A DNA stretch of 64,000 bases from a bacterium (GTDB lineage Bacteria; Armatimonadota; Zipacnadia; Zipacnadales; Zipacnadaceae), in the NCBI GenBank assembly GCA_030615605.1, contig JAUWYY010000006.1, positions 111,644 to 175,643 of the forward strand, in the 5' to 3' direction. Both the position numbers and the translations under genes were made by a program. This document shows positions 35,493-43,650 of this stretch, piece after piece. Position 1 is the stretch's first letter; the number at the start of each line of letters is the position of its first letter. Below the pieces are notes generated by a model that had not been told where the DNA came from, ran no database searches, and saw only the letters and a list, made by a program, of their open reading frames with translations.

Positions 35493-36198
35493 GATATCCA
35501 TTGTCTACCCGATGTACAACGAGGAAGATAACATCCATCGTGCGGTCCAGATGGCCCAGCGAGAGCTGGGTTTAGCTGCCGACGGCGATTATGAGATCGT
35601 GATTGTCAATGATGCCAGCACCGATCGTACGAGTGATATAGCCCAGCAGTTGGCCGGCTGCGACTCCCGCATCAAGGTTGTTCACCACCTGATCAACCGC
35701 AAACTGGGTGGTAGCATCCGCACCGGTCTTGCTAACAGTAGCGGAGATATCGTCATCTACATGGACGCTGACATTCCTTGCGATCTGGCTCACGTCCATG
35801 AGGCATTGCCCAAGTTTGAACAGGCCGGCGTAGTTGTCGGCTACCGGACAAATCGGCATGAGGGCGTGCTGCGCTGGCTGTACACGCGCACGTACAATTT
35901 ATTGGTGCGAATATTGCTGAAGGTATCTGTCAGGGATGTGAACTGTCCTTTCAAACTGTTCAAGCGGCAAATAGTCGAGGCGATGGATCTGCGTTCGGAG
36001 GGCTCGTTCATTGATGCCGAGATGCTGGCCGAGACTCGGCGACTGGGTTTTACTATTGAGCAGATTCCAGTCGAGTTCATTCCCCGCCAGGCGGGAGAGT
36101 CCACTCTGGCTCGTCCCAGCGTGATAGTCAAGATAATACGCGAATTCTTGCAGTACCTGGTGCGCTGCAAGGATATCTCGAAGGAGACTGAAGGATGA
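35473..36198 (+). CDS. GT2-family glycosyltransferase (polyprenyl-phosphate sugar synthase type)
   Basis: 241 aa, GT-A fold, soluble and without C-terminal membrane helices. KISIVYPMYNEEDNI, VIVNDASTDRTSDIA, YMDADIPCDLAHV (DxD-type metal site), VRDVNCPFKLFKR and FIDAEMLAETRRLGF are the signature blocks of dolichyl/undecaprenyl-phosphate mannosyl- or glucosyltransferases. It overlaps the YfhO-like gene by 20 nt and the SMR gene by 4 nt, a tight operon for making and using a lipid-linked sugar. Confidence 0.9.
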   Translation: MQSAMPKISIVYPMYNEEDNIHRAVQMAQRELGLAADGDYEIVIVNDASTDRTSDIAQQLAGCDSRIKVVHHLINRKLGGSIRTGLANSSGDIVIYMDADIPCDLAHVHEALPKFEQAGVVVGYRTNRHEGVLRWLYTRTYNLLVRILLKVSVRDVNCPFKLFKRQIVEAMDLRSEGSFIDAEMLAETRRLGFTIEQIPVEFIPRQAGESTLARPSVIVKIIREFLQYLVRCKDISKETEG

Positions 36199-36662
36199 TA
36201 CGGATTCTGCTATTGCTGGGCTGCATTATCCTCGCCCCTGCCGGCAACTTGTTGCTGAAGTGGGGGATGAACGAGTGTGGGAGTATTACTGAAACGAACA
36301 TGGGCGTGGTGCGATATTACTTGGACGTGCTATCCAAGCCGCAAGTACTGATGGGGATGGTTGTCTACATCGTATCAGCTCTGCTGTGGCTGGCCGTTTT
36401 GGGGATGATGGACCTCAGTGCTGCTTATCCGATATTTGTCAGTGGGGCTTTCTTGATTGTTACGATAGCAGCGGTGGTGTTCCTTCAGGAGCACGTCAAT
36501 TGGGTGCGCATCGTAGGGATACTGGTAGTTGTCTTAGGCATTTACATCGTGTCGCAATCGGCCCGCTGGTATGAGTCTCGCCCGGTGGCTGCAGCAACAG
36601 GTTTATCCGCCAAAATGCAGGATGGCAACGACCGTCACAGTGTACAAGAGAACATTGATTAG
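36195..36662 (+). CDS. Small multidrug resistance/EamA-like membrane protein, probable lipid-linked sugar flippase component
   Basis: 155 aa with four membrane helices (about 2-20, 50-72, 78-98, 104-124) and a soluble C-terminal tail. Pattern GNLLLKWGM and AYPIFVSGAFLIVTIAAVVFLQE is that of the SMR superfamily, including ArnE/ArnF, which move undecaprenyl-phosphate-aminoarabinose across the membrane. Operon position after a GT2 synthase supports a flippase role. ATG overlaps the preceding stop (ATGA), with AAGGAG upstream. The last 60 bp overlap the convergent UbiA gene. Confidence 0.82.
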   Translation: MIRILLLLGCIILAPAGNLLLKWGMNECGSITETNMGVVRYYLDVLSKPQVLMGMVVYIVSALLWLAVLGMMDLSAAYPIFVSGAFLIVTIAAVVFLQEHVNWVRIVGILVVVLGIYIVSQSARWYESRPVAAATGLSAKMQDGNDRHSVQENID

Positions 36663-37514
36663 CAGGGGTGAGTCGGTCAGCAGTACCTGGTCAGGGGCGG
36701 CGCCCTGATTCTTTTGGTGGACGAGGTATAGATAGCGGAATATGCCGTAGAGCACAAACGGTATGGTGTACATCATCCGGTAGGAACCAACTTCCTGCAC
36801 GGTTCTTTCGTGAACAGTATACACAGCGTATGACATCACCGTCGACGCCGTGACCACCGCAATCATCTGATCCAGCAGATAAGAGCTGTATTCCCCCAGA
36901 ATTGGCCGATGCGCGACAGCGCCTTCCTCCAGGCCGACCAGCTCCTGACGACGCTTGCTAAGTACCAGAAACAGCGCCAGCAGGATGGTACAGATCAACA
37001 GCCAGGGCGAGATAACCACCGGAATCGCCGTTGCCCCGGCGGCCGCTCGTAACACATAGCCTGCTGCCACTGCCAGTACATCAATTATGACTATATGCTT
37101 AAATAGGAAAGTATAGGCCAGCGTGAGTATAAGATAGCCGCAGGCAATATGGCCGGTGGGGATGTTGATACGATAGCACCCGACTACGCTCCCCAGTGCA
37201 AATATAGCGGCAGCGACTGTCGCTACCGGCACTGGCAGCGCCCCGGAGGCTATCGGGCGGTGGCGTTTGGTGGGGTGTTTGCGATCCTCTTCCCGGTCTG
37301 CTATGTCGTTTATCAAATAGATGCTGCCTGAAATCAGGCAGAATAGCACAAAGATCAGCGTTACCGTCACTACCGCGCCTACATCGTCGAAGCGCCGGGC
37401 GAAGATAAGCGCGGCGAATACTAGCAGGTTCTTGGTCCACTGCTTAGGTCGCATCCCGCGCAGTAGAGCGAGCAGTGGCAAGCAATTAGGGCGCCGAACT
37501 TCTCCGTGTTGCAC
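36603..37514 (-). CDS. UbiA-family prenyltransferase, decaprenyl-phosphate phosphoribosyltransferase-like
   Basis: 303 aa with about eight to nine membrane helices. MRPKQWTKNLLVFAALIFA, the first Asp-rich motif NDIADREEDRKHPTKRHRPIA and the KRRQELV loop match the actinobacterial Rv3806c-like branch, which transfers 5-phosphoribose from PRPP to a polyprenyl phosphate. GTG 37514 follows AAGGAGG by 4 nt; TTG 37544, abutting the lysS stop, is less likely. Last gene of a long minus-strand block after lysS. It converges with the SMR-like gene over 60 bp; both may serve lipid-linked sugar metabolism. Confidence 0.86.
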   Translation of the reverse strand: MQHGEVRRPNCLPLLALLRGMRPKQWTKNLLVFAALIFARRFDDVGAVVTVTLIFVLFCLISGSIYLINDIADREEDRKHPTKRHRPIASGALPVPVATVAAAIFALGSVVGCYRINIPTGHIACGYLILTLAYTFLFKHIVIIDVLAVAAGYVLRAAAGATAIPVVISPWLLICTILLALFLVLSKRRQELVGLEEGAVAHRPILGEYSSYLLDQMIAVVTASTVMSYAVYTVHERTVQEVGSYRMMYTIPFVLYGIFRYLYLVHQKNQGAAPDQVLLTDSPLLINVLLYTVTVVAILHFGG

Positions 37515-37544
37515 GGTGCCTCCTTGGTTCTCAGTAAGGCTCAA

Positions 37545-39023
37545 TCAGCGCTGATCATCAACTGGGCGCAGCAGCGGGAACAGAATTACCTCCCGCAAGT
37601 TGGGCTGGTCGGTCAGCACCATTACCAGCCGATCAATGCCCAGGCCCAGACCACCGGTCGGCGGCATCCCGTACTCCAGGGCCTGCACAAAGTCGTCGTC
37701 AAGCGGATGGGCTTCTTCGTCGCCGGCGGCGCGCGCGGCTGCCTGAGCTTCGAATCGTTGGCGCTGGTCCAGCGGGTCGTTAAGCTCGCTGAAGGCGTTG
37801 CCCACCTCTTCGCCGCCGATGAACGGCTCAAAGCGTGCGGTGAGCTGCGGGTTGTCTGACTTGCGCTTAGCCAACGGCGAGATTGATACCGGGTAGTCGG
37901 TGATAAATGTTGGCTGGATGAGATTTGGCTGCACAAACCGGTCGCACAGCTTCTCAATGATATAACCCAGCGGCTGATCTGACAATCTTTCCGCCTCGAG
38001 GCCAGCTTCGATAGCCTGCCGGCGAGCTACCTCGGTATCCTCCAGATTAGTCAACTCTACTCCGCTGTACTCGTTAATGGCCTCTATTAACGGCATCCGC
38101 TGCCACGGCGGACTCAGATCAATCTCGTTGCCCTGATAAGTAAAGGTAAGCCCCCCGTGCACTGTCTGGCACATCGTCGCCACCAGATTCTCGGTCAGCG
38201 CCATCATATCCTCATAGTCGGTATAGGCCTGATAGACTTCCAGGATCGTGAATTCCGGATTATGGCGTGTGTCTATGCCCTCATTGCGAAAGACTCGACC
38301 AATTTCAAAGACGCGTTCGCAGCCGCCGATGATTAGCCGTTTCAGGTATAGTTCCGGGGCGATGCGCATATATAGCTGCATGTCGAGCGCGTTATGGTGA
38401 GTAGTGAAAGGCCGGGCCGCTGCGCCGCCGTAGATCGGCTGCAGGACCGGCGTTTCCACCTCCAGAAAATCGTGCTCAGTCAGATAATCGCGAGCCGCCT
38501 TGATTATGCGGCTGCGTGCCGCAAATATCTGGCTAATTTCATCGTTGGCCAGCAAGTCGAGGTAGCGCTGTCGGTAACGCAGCTCAGGGTCTTGTAGGCC
38601 GTGGAACTTTTCGGGTAGCGGCCGCAGCGCCTTGGCCAGCAGCACAAACTCCTCACAGCGGATCGTCACTTCGCCGGTGCGGGTTCCGAATAGCTCGCCG
38701 CTGGCACCGACTATATCGCCCAAGTCTAGTTCGCAGTAGTCTTCGTACCGTTCTTCGCCCAGCACATCTACTCGGGCGTGGATCTGAATGGTTCCGTTGG
38801 CGTCCTGCAGGTCGGCAAACGTGGACTTACCGTGGCCGCGCATCGCTATCAGCCGCCCGGCTACGGAGACCGCTTGCCCTTCAAGCTCTGCGAAGTTCTC
38901 CTGCAGTTGCCTGCTGGAGTGCGTGCGCTGATAAGAGTGGTAACCAAAAGGGTCTTGGCCCTTATGCTTGAGCTCCTGCAATTTTTTCAGCCTGCGCTGA
39001 TATTCGTCGGAGGTCTCCGGCAT
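37545..39023 (-). CDS. lysS: Lysyl-tRNA synthetase, class II
   Basis: 492 aa. N-terminal OB-fold anticodon-binding domain (about 55-170: VSVAGRLIAMRGHGKSTFADLQD), then the class II catalytic core: motif 1 ending in FLEVETPVLQPIYGGAAARPF, motif 2 FEIGRVFRNEGIDTRHNPEFT and motif 3 GLGLGIDRLVMVLTD. Lys recognition EMMALTENL-type helix present. AGGAG lies 8 nt before the ATG. 23 nt downstream of the acyl-ACP-reductase homologue, likely co-transcribed. Confidence 0.97.
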   Translation of the reverse strand: MPETSDEYQRRLKKLQELKHKGQDPFGYHSYQRTHSSRQLQENFAELEGQAVSVAGRLIAMRGHGKSTFADLQDANGTIQIHARVDVLGEERYEDYCELDLGDIVGASGELFGTRTGEVTIRCEEFVLLAKALRPLPEKFHGLQDPELRYRQRYLDLLANDEISQIFAARSRIIKAARDYLTEHDFLEVETPVLQPIYGGAAARPFTTHHNALDMQLYMRIAPELYLKRLIIGGCERVFEIGRVFRNEGIDTRHNPEFTILEVYQAYTDYEDMMALTENLVATMCQTVHGGLTFTYQGNEIDLSPPWQRMPLIEAINEYSGVELTNLEDTEVARRQAIEAGLEAERLSDQPLGYIIEKLCDRFVQPNLIQPTFITDYPVSISPLAKRKSDNPQLTARFEPFIGGEEVGNAFSELNDPLDQRQRFEAQAAARAAGDEEAHPLDDDFVQALEYGMPPTGGLGLGIDRLVMVLTDQPNLREVILFPLLRPVDDQR

Positions 39024-39046
39024 AATTGCTTCTCCTGCGGACCGCG

Positions 39047-40132
39047 CTAGTTCGACGTCTGCTGCTTGCTGCGCTGAGTCAGGTCGCGTACTCGTTGGAT
39101 CTGCTCCTGGCTCACTACCTGTTCGAACGAACGGAATCCCGCCAACTGGAAACCATGCTTCTTAGCCAACCGGCCGATCTCCCTGACTTTATCCGGCTGG
39201 AGTTTCTTGCCCAGCGAGAAATTCTCGCACCGGCCCTCTAGAGCCAGGATCATCGTCTCAGCCATACAGGCATAGGCCATCTGCGGGGGAAAGCCGAAGT
39301 CAAAGTTGAACTCGACTTCCCCGGGCACCTTCACGACTCCGCCTTCGATAACCAGTACATCTTCTCGTTGGTCAGCTACCGCCCGCGAGACGTCCCGTGG
39401 CCGGGCCACGTCACATACCACCGCGCCGGGCTTGAGCATCTCAGGATGGACAATGGCTTCCAGCGCCGAGGTCACCGTCACCACTAAATCAGCCTGAGCC
39501 AGCGCTTCGGCGATATCTGTGGTGATGTCAATTGCTTGTTGATGCTCGGCCAGCTCCGCGCTGACCTGCTCCAGCGGCTGGCGACGGCGGTCAGCCAGAA
39601 CCAGTGAGCCTACGTTGGAAGCCAGCAGATGTGCGCACACCCTGCCGATGGAGCCGCTAGCGCCCAGCACCGCGGCCCGGGCCTGACTCGGCTCTATACC
39701 CACCTGACGGGCCGCCTCTAGCACACCCTCCACGGCAGTGAAGACCGTATAGCTGTTACCGGTGGTCACAGCGATATCCAGAGCTTCTGCTACCTCAGTG
39801 CCGCCATCTCCGACGACCGCAGTGAAGGCGCCCAGCCCCACGATCTGTGCGCCCAACTGCTCGGCCACGCGGCCAGCTTCAGTGATCTTGGCGATGGCTT
39901 GCTGAGGGTTAGAGGTGACCAATTGCCGAGCAGTCATGGGACATCCGACAAACCATCCAGTAGTCTGGGCCCCGGTTGCTGAGTGGATTCCCGTAATCTC
40001 GCTGATCTCCTGGGGAGGAGTCTTGGTCATTAGCCACTCGATGAGACCCGCCGGCAGCCAGGCCGCCCACCGATACTTGCGGGCCATATCGCGGGCGTTA
40101 AGCGGATGGATTATAAAAGCGAACTTAGGCAC
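39047..40132 (-). CDS. Homologue of long-chain acyl-ACP reductase (AAR)
   Basis: 361 aa from GTG 40132. The chain tracks cyanobacterial fatty acyl-ACP reductase block by block: FIIHPLNARDMARKYRW, VGLGAFTAVV, VTTGNSYTV, the Rossmann motif VLGASGSIGRVCAHLLAS, IEGGVVKVPGEV and YACMAETMILALEGRCENFSLG, where the Cys (residue 289) aligns with the catalytic Cys. AAR makes fatty aldehydes; non-cyanobacterial homologues are often labelled shikimate dehydrogenase and their substrate is unclear. GTG 40132 has AAGGTGG 8 nt upstream; the frame extends to ATG 40174. No aldehyde-deformylating oxygenase nearby. Confidence 0.75.
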   Translation of the reverse strand: MPKFAFIIHPLNARDMARKYRWAAWLPAGLIEWLMTKTPPQEISEITGIHSATGAQTTGWFVGCPMTARQLVTSNPQQAIAKITEAGRVAEQLGAQIVGLGAFTAVVGDGGTEVAEALDIAVTTGNSYTVFTAVEGVLEAARQVGIEPSQARAAVLGASGSIGRVCAHLLASNVGSLVLADRRRQPLEQVSAELAEHQQAIDITTDIAEALAQADLVVTVTSALEAIVHPEMLKPGAVVCDVARPRDVSRAVADQREDVLVIEGGVVKVPGEVEFNFDFGFPPQMAYACMAETMILALEGRCENFSLGKKLQPDKVREIGRLAKKHGFQLAGFRSFEQVVSQEQIQRVRDLTQRSKQQTSN

Positions 40133-40259
40133 GGGACGGCCCACCTTCATCTTCCTTGGTACACCGGCGCTCAATAAGAAATTGCTCGCCCAGAATTTCC
40201 TTCTGCACGGACTTGTATCGCCTGGCCGACCCCAGGCTGATGCTGAGTATGTGCTTCAT
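40125..40259 (-). pseudogene. 44-codon remnant of the start of a gene paired with the AAR homologue
   Basis: ATG 40257-40259 opens a frame beginning MKHILSISLGSARRYKSV and ending with TAA that overlaps the first codons of the AAR homologue. From memory, the start (MK-x-VSVSLGSSxRD..., LGExFxIER) is that of a roughly 300-residue protein labelled quinate 5-dehydrogenase, which precedes the AAR-like gene in several Firmicutes. Here only the first 35-40 residues remain, as if an internal deletion had joined its 5' end to the next gene. It could instead be a short functional leader peptide. Confidence 0.5.
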
Positions 40260-40264
40260 ATCGG

Positions 40265-41074
40265 CTAGTTTCTCCTGCTGTTTGCGCGATCTGCGAAGGC
40301 CTCATACGCCAGGCGCAGGCCGTCCAGTGTCAGCATGTCGTCCGCAATCATTCGAGCTTCGCAGTGCGGCATAATCAAGTGCATATCGCCGCCCGTGGCT
40401 ACTATCGAGGCCCTGCGCCCTACTTTCCGGCGCATGATGCTGATCAGTCGGTCGGCGCTGCCCGCCAGTCCACCTACGATCCCCAGAGTCAGCCCTTGAT
40501 CCGTGCTGTGTCCTGGCGGCAGGACGTTCACACCGCACATGTTCATGGCATCTTCAATGCTTGTGTACAGATGAGGCACGAGCGCCCGCAGACCTGACAG
40601 CATGACAGGACGTCCAGCAGCGATGGCTCCGGCGGTTAGCACACCTTGCCGCGTGATCGCATCGCAGGTCAGGCAACTTCCGAAGTCAACCACTACGCAC
40701 GGCTTGCCGATCTTATGGATGGCCGCCAGCGCGTTGAGCAGCCGGTCGGTGCCAATTTGCGTCGGATCGTGATAGTCAGTTTCTACCTCAACCGGGAAAT
40801 CGTCGCCCGCGACGGCCACATCCGTTTCAAGCTGGTTGACCGCGAATTGCTCGGCCTGGCTCCTTCGCGGCGGCGAGCTGACGTACAAGACCGCCTTCTC
40901 GCAATCTGCCGTATTGAGTCCGGCCTCTTGCAGGGCTGTGAGCAGCAGATCGTCACCTTCGGCACAGCCGACGAGGTTAACTGACACTCGCACCGGCGCC
41001 TGCCATTCACTCCCAGTCCAGGCGGCTGCGTGCAGGGTGCAGTTGCCTACATCAGCATACCAGACCCAGCTCAT
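40265..41074 (-). CDS. coaX: Type III pantothenate kinase
   Basis: First step of CoA synthesis, phosphorylating pantothenate; ASKHA fold. 269 aa. YADVGNCTLHAAAW is the DxGN phosphate-1 motif, IGTDRLLNALAA the pantothenate site, VVVDFGSCLTCDAIT the second Asp/Gly motif, and VATGGDMHLI the adenosine motif. The ATG overlaps the stop of the metallophosphatase gene by 4 nt. With coaD at 10264 this gives two CoA genes in the window. Confidence 0.92.
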   Translation of the reverse strand: MSWVWYADVGNCTLHAAAWTGSEWQAPVRVSVNLVGCAEGDDLLLTALQEAGLNTADCEKAVLYVSSPPRRSQAEQFAVNQLETDVAVAGDDFPVEVETDYHDPTQIGTDRLLNALAAIHKIGKPCVVVDFGSCLTCDAITRQGVLTAGAIAAGRPVMLSGLRALVPHLYTSIEDAMNMCGVNVLPPGHSTDQGLTLGIVGGLAGSADRLISIMRRKVGRRASIVATGGDMHLIMPHCEARMIADDMLTLDGLRLAYEAFADRANSRRN

Positions 41075-41799
41075 AATAGCTCAATCACGCGGCTGTTATA
41101 GTGAATTACGCCTTGCTGCCTGCTCAGCGTGATAAGCACAGCTTCCTTAGCGTAGGGGCGGGGGTAGCTGGACAATGTTCCTGAAATCTCTTCTATTTCT
41201 GTCGTGTGCGGATGGCTGTGCCCGCCGAGTATCACGTCAATTTCTGGAAACAGCTCCATCAGATGCTGATCGCGCTCCTGACCCAGATGGCTAAGTGCGA
41301 TGAGCCAGTCCACCTGTCCGCGCAGCGCAGTTACCGCCTGCTGCGCCGCCTCCTGCCAGTGAAGGAAGCGCATATCCGACAGGCGCTCCATCCAACTCCC
41401 CGGTGCAATCATAGTCGGGGTCAGCCCGAACAGGCCCACGCGGCCGCCGTCCGGGGCTGCTACCGTTGTCCAGCGCTTGATGTGGCCCATATCTCCTTGC
41501 ACTGGCCGAATGTTGGCACTGAGCGCGGCAAACGTCGCGGAGTGGGTCTTGTGAAGCATCCCGCGCTTGCGGAAAAAGTATTCGCGATTGCCGACTGCCA
41601 TTGCCATGTAGCCAGCCGCATTCATCAGCGCAATAATCGGCTCGGAGCGTCTCACCGTGACATTGAGCGCTCCGATGGCGTCGCCGGAATCAACCAGCAG
41701 CGCTGCATTTTGCTGGCGGACTTTCCTCAGTCGCTGTGCCGCCTCGGTGGTGAGGCGGCTGTGCATATCGGCGGTATGGAGCAAGCTGACGGATGTCAT
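41071..41799 (-). CDS. Calcineurin-like metallophosphoesterase (5'-nucleotidase type)
   Basis: 242 aa, compact version of the 5'-nucleotidase/UDP-sugar hydrolase catalytic domain without a signal peptide, so cytosolic. Metal motifs: LLHTADMHSRL (DxH), LLVDSGDAIG (GD), MAVGNREYFF, LIALSHLG and ILGGHSHPHT (GHxH). The usual GNH(E/D) is GNRE here, replacing the catalytic His by Arg. ATG 41799 rather than TTG 41802. Between kdsD and coaX with tight spacing; substrate unknown, but a KDO-8-phosphate or nucleotide phosphatase role would fit the neighbours. Confidence 0.78.
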   Translation of the reverse strand: MTSVSLLHTADMHSRLTTEAAQRLRKVRQQNAALLVDSGDAIGALNVTVRRSEPIIALMNAAGYMAMAVGNREYFFRKRGMLHKTHSATFAALSANIRPVQGDMGHIKRWTTVAAPDGGRVGLFGLTPTMIAPGSWMERLSDMRFLHWQEAAQQAVTALRGQVDWLIALSHLGQERDQHLMELFPEIDVILGGHSHPHTTEIEEISGTLSSYPRPYAKEAVLITLSRQQGVIHYNSRVIELL

Positions 41800-41823
41800 C
41801 AAATATTGGTGTGGCCACGGTGG

Positions 41824-42807
41824 TCAGAGCAGTCCGGCCTTCATCAGATCCTGAACGTCCAGTATGCCCACTGCGCGCCCCTGCTCGTCAACGACCGGAA
41901 TGTTATCGAACTCTCGTTCATCCATAATCTGGGCAGCTTCCGCCGCCAGAGCATCCGGACCGATGGTGGTGGGATTGCGGGTCATAACCTCGGATACTGG
42001 CCACTCCATTATTTCGTTGCGATCTTTGACCTGGGGCACAACTCGCCGGAAATCACCATCGGTAAAGAGACCCTGGAGATAGCCAGCCTCGTCCACCACG
42101 CTGACAACCCCGCGCAACGTCGCATCGCTCATAGTCAACAGCGCTTCCAGCACCGTTGCCGAGGTCGGCACCGTAGGGTTATCCTCCCCCGAATGCATCA
42201 GATCCCGCACACGCAGCAGCACCTTACGCCCCAGAGTGCCCATCGGGTGGCTGGCACCGTATTCTTCGACGGTGAAGCCTCGCGCTGCCATGGTGGCCAT
42301 GGCCAGTGCATCGCCCAGCGCCATCGCCGCCGTGGTGCTGGCGGTAGGGGAGAGGCCCAGAGGGCAAGCCTCCTGCTCGACAGAGGCATCCAGTGCGATA
42401 TCAGCTTCCTCCGTCAGCGTAGAGCAAGGCCGACCGCATATACTGATGATCGCTGCCCCGCGTCGCTTGACTGTGGGTAGAATGTTCAGTATTTCGTCAG
42501 TCTCTCCACTATTCGACAGCATGATAACCACGTCAGCTCCGGTGACCATGCCCAGATCGCCGTGCATAGCCTCGGCAGGGTGCATAAAGAAGGCGGGAGT
42601 ACCGGTGCTGGCCAGAGTGCCGGCCAGCTTGCGGGCCACTGCCCCCGACTTGCCAATGCCCGAAAGCACCACCCGGCCCTCCATCTTCAGCAGAAGCTGG
42701 ACCGCCTGGACGAATTCTTCACCCAGCCGGTCGGATAGACACTTTACCGCGCCGGCTTCGATTGCTAGGGTCATCCGTGCTTGTTTGAGGATCTCTTGTT
42801 CAGTCAT
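41824..42807 (-). CDS. kdsD: D-arabinose-5-phosphate isomerase (KpsF/GutQ family)
   Basis: 327 aa. Converts ribulose-5-phosphate to arabinose-5-phosphate, the first KDO precursor. SIS domain at about 35-170 (VVLSGIGKSGAVARKLAGTLASTGTPAFFMHPAEAMHGDLGM split by short loops, and LSNSGETDEIL), then a pair of CBS domains (about 205-325: VRDLMHSGEDNPTVP, VSEVMTRNPTTIGPDALA). Located 6 nt after kdsA on the same strand, completing kdsB-kdsA-kdsD. Confidence 0.95.
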   Translation of the reverse strand: MTEQEILKQARMTLAIEAGAVKCLSDRLGEEFVQAVQLLLKMEGRVVLSGIGKSGAVARKLAGTLASTGTPAFFMHPAEAMHGDLGMVTGADVVIMLSNSGETDEILNILPTVKRRGAAIISICGRPCSTLTEEADIALDASVEQEACPLGLSPTASTTAAMALGDALAMATMAARGFTVEEYGASHPMGTLGRKVLLRVRDLMHSGEDNPTVPTSATVLEALLTMSDATLRGVVSVVDEAGYLQGLFTDGDFRRVVPQVKDRNEIMEWPVSEVMTRNPTTIGPDALAAEAAQIMDEREFDNIPVVDEQGRAVGILDVQDLMKAGLL

Positions 42808-42813
42808 GTCGGC

Positions 42814-43650
42814 TTAACCCCAGGCGGCCTCGTGAATCGCCTGCAGGCTCTCCAGCAGGGGCCGCAGCTCATCAAGTGGCACCATATTAGGCCCGTCGCA
42901 GGGCGCTTTATCGGGCTGAGGGTGGACCTCCAGGAAGATACCGTCCACGCCAGCCGCTACCGCGGCTCGAGCCAGCGGGGCGACGAACTGGCGCTGACCG
43001 CCGGAAGCACCTCCCGCCCCGCCCGGCAGTTGCACACTGTGGGTAGCATCAAAGATGACAGGATAGCCGAAACTTCGCATTATGGCCAGCCCCCGCATAT
43101 CCACCACCAGGTTGTTGTAGCCAAAGCTGGTGCCTCGCTCAGTGACCATCACCTGCTGGTTGCCTGTGGAGGTGACCTTTGCAATTGCGTGCTGGATGTC
43201 GGCTGGCGCAAGGAATTGCCCTTTCTTGATGTTTACTGGTCGGCCGGTGCGTCCCACTTCGACCAGCAAATCAGTCTGGCGGGACAAAAACGCCGGAATC
43301 TGCAGAATATCGGCTACCTGCGCCGCCTCGGCCACCTGTACGGTCTCGTGCACGTCAGTCAGCAGTGGCAGGCCGCTGGCCTCTTTTACGGAGGCTAGGA
43401 TTTCGAGCCCCTCGTGCCACCCTGGCCCCCGTGCCGAGCTTATCGAGGTACGATTGGCTTTGTCATAGGAAGTCTTGAATATCAGAGGCATCGCCAGTGA
43501 GGTGGCCAATTCTGCCAGGCGCAGGGCGATAGCAACGGTGGTATCGTAGTCTTCCACCAGACAGGGGCCGGCAATGAGTGATAGCTGAGCACCACCGATA
43601 CAGAACTTGCCGTCAGCCACCTCGATTTGTCGCACGTTGCCAGATACCAC
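42814..43650 (-). CDS. kdsA: 3-deoxy-8-phosphooctulonate synthase (KDO-8-P synthase), metal-dependent type
   Basis: 278 aa. Condenses PEP and arabinose-5-phosphate. TIM barrel with SLIAGPCLVED, FKTSYDKANRTS, LTDVHE, IPAFLSRQTDLL, KKGQFLAP, FDATHSVQLPGG and LEVHPQPDKAPCDGPNM. The Cys in AGPC is the metal ligand of class II (Aquifex-type) enzymes; non-metal enzymes have Asn there. GTG 43650 overlaps the kdsB stop (TAGTG) with GGAGGAAG upstream, so translation is coupled. Confidence 0.95.
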   Translation of the reverse strand: MVSGNVRQIEVADGKFCIGGAQLSLIAGPCLVEDYDTTVAIALRLAELATSLAMPLIFKTSYDKANRTSISSARGPGWHEGLEILASVKEASGLPLLTDVHETVQVAEAAQVADILQIPAFLSRQTDLLVEVGRTGRPVNIKKGQFLAPADIQHAIAKVTSTGNQQVMVTERGTSFGYNNLVVDMRGLAIMRSFGYPVIFDATHSVQLPGGAGGASGGQRQFVAPLARAAVAAGVDGIFLEVHPQPDKAPCDGPNMVPLDELRPLLESLQAIHEAAWG

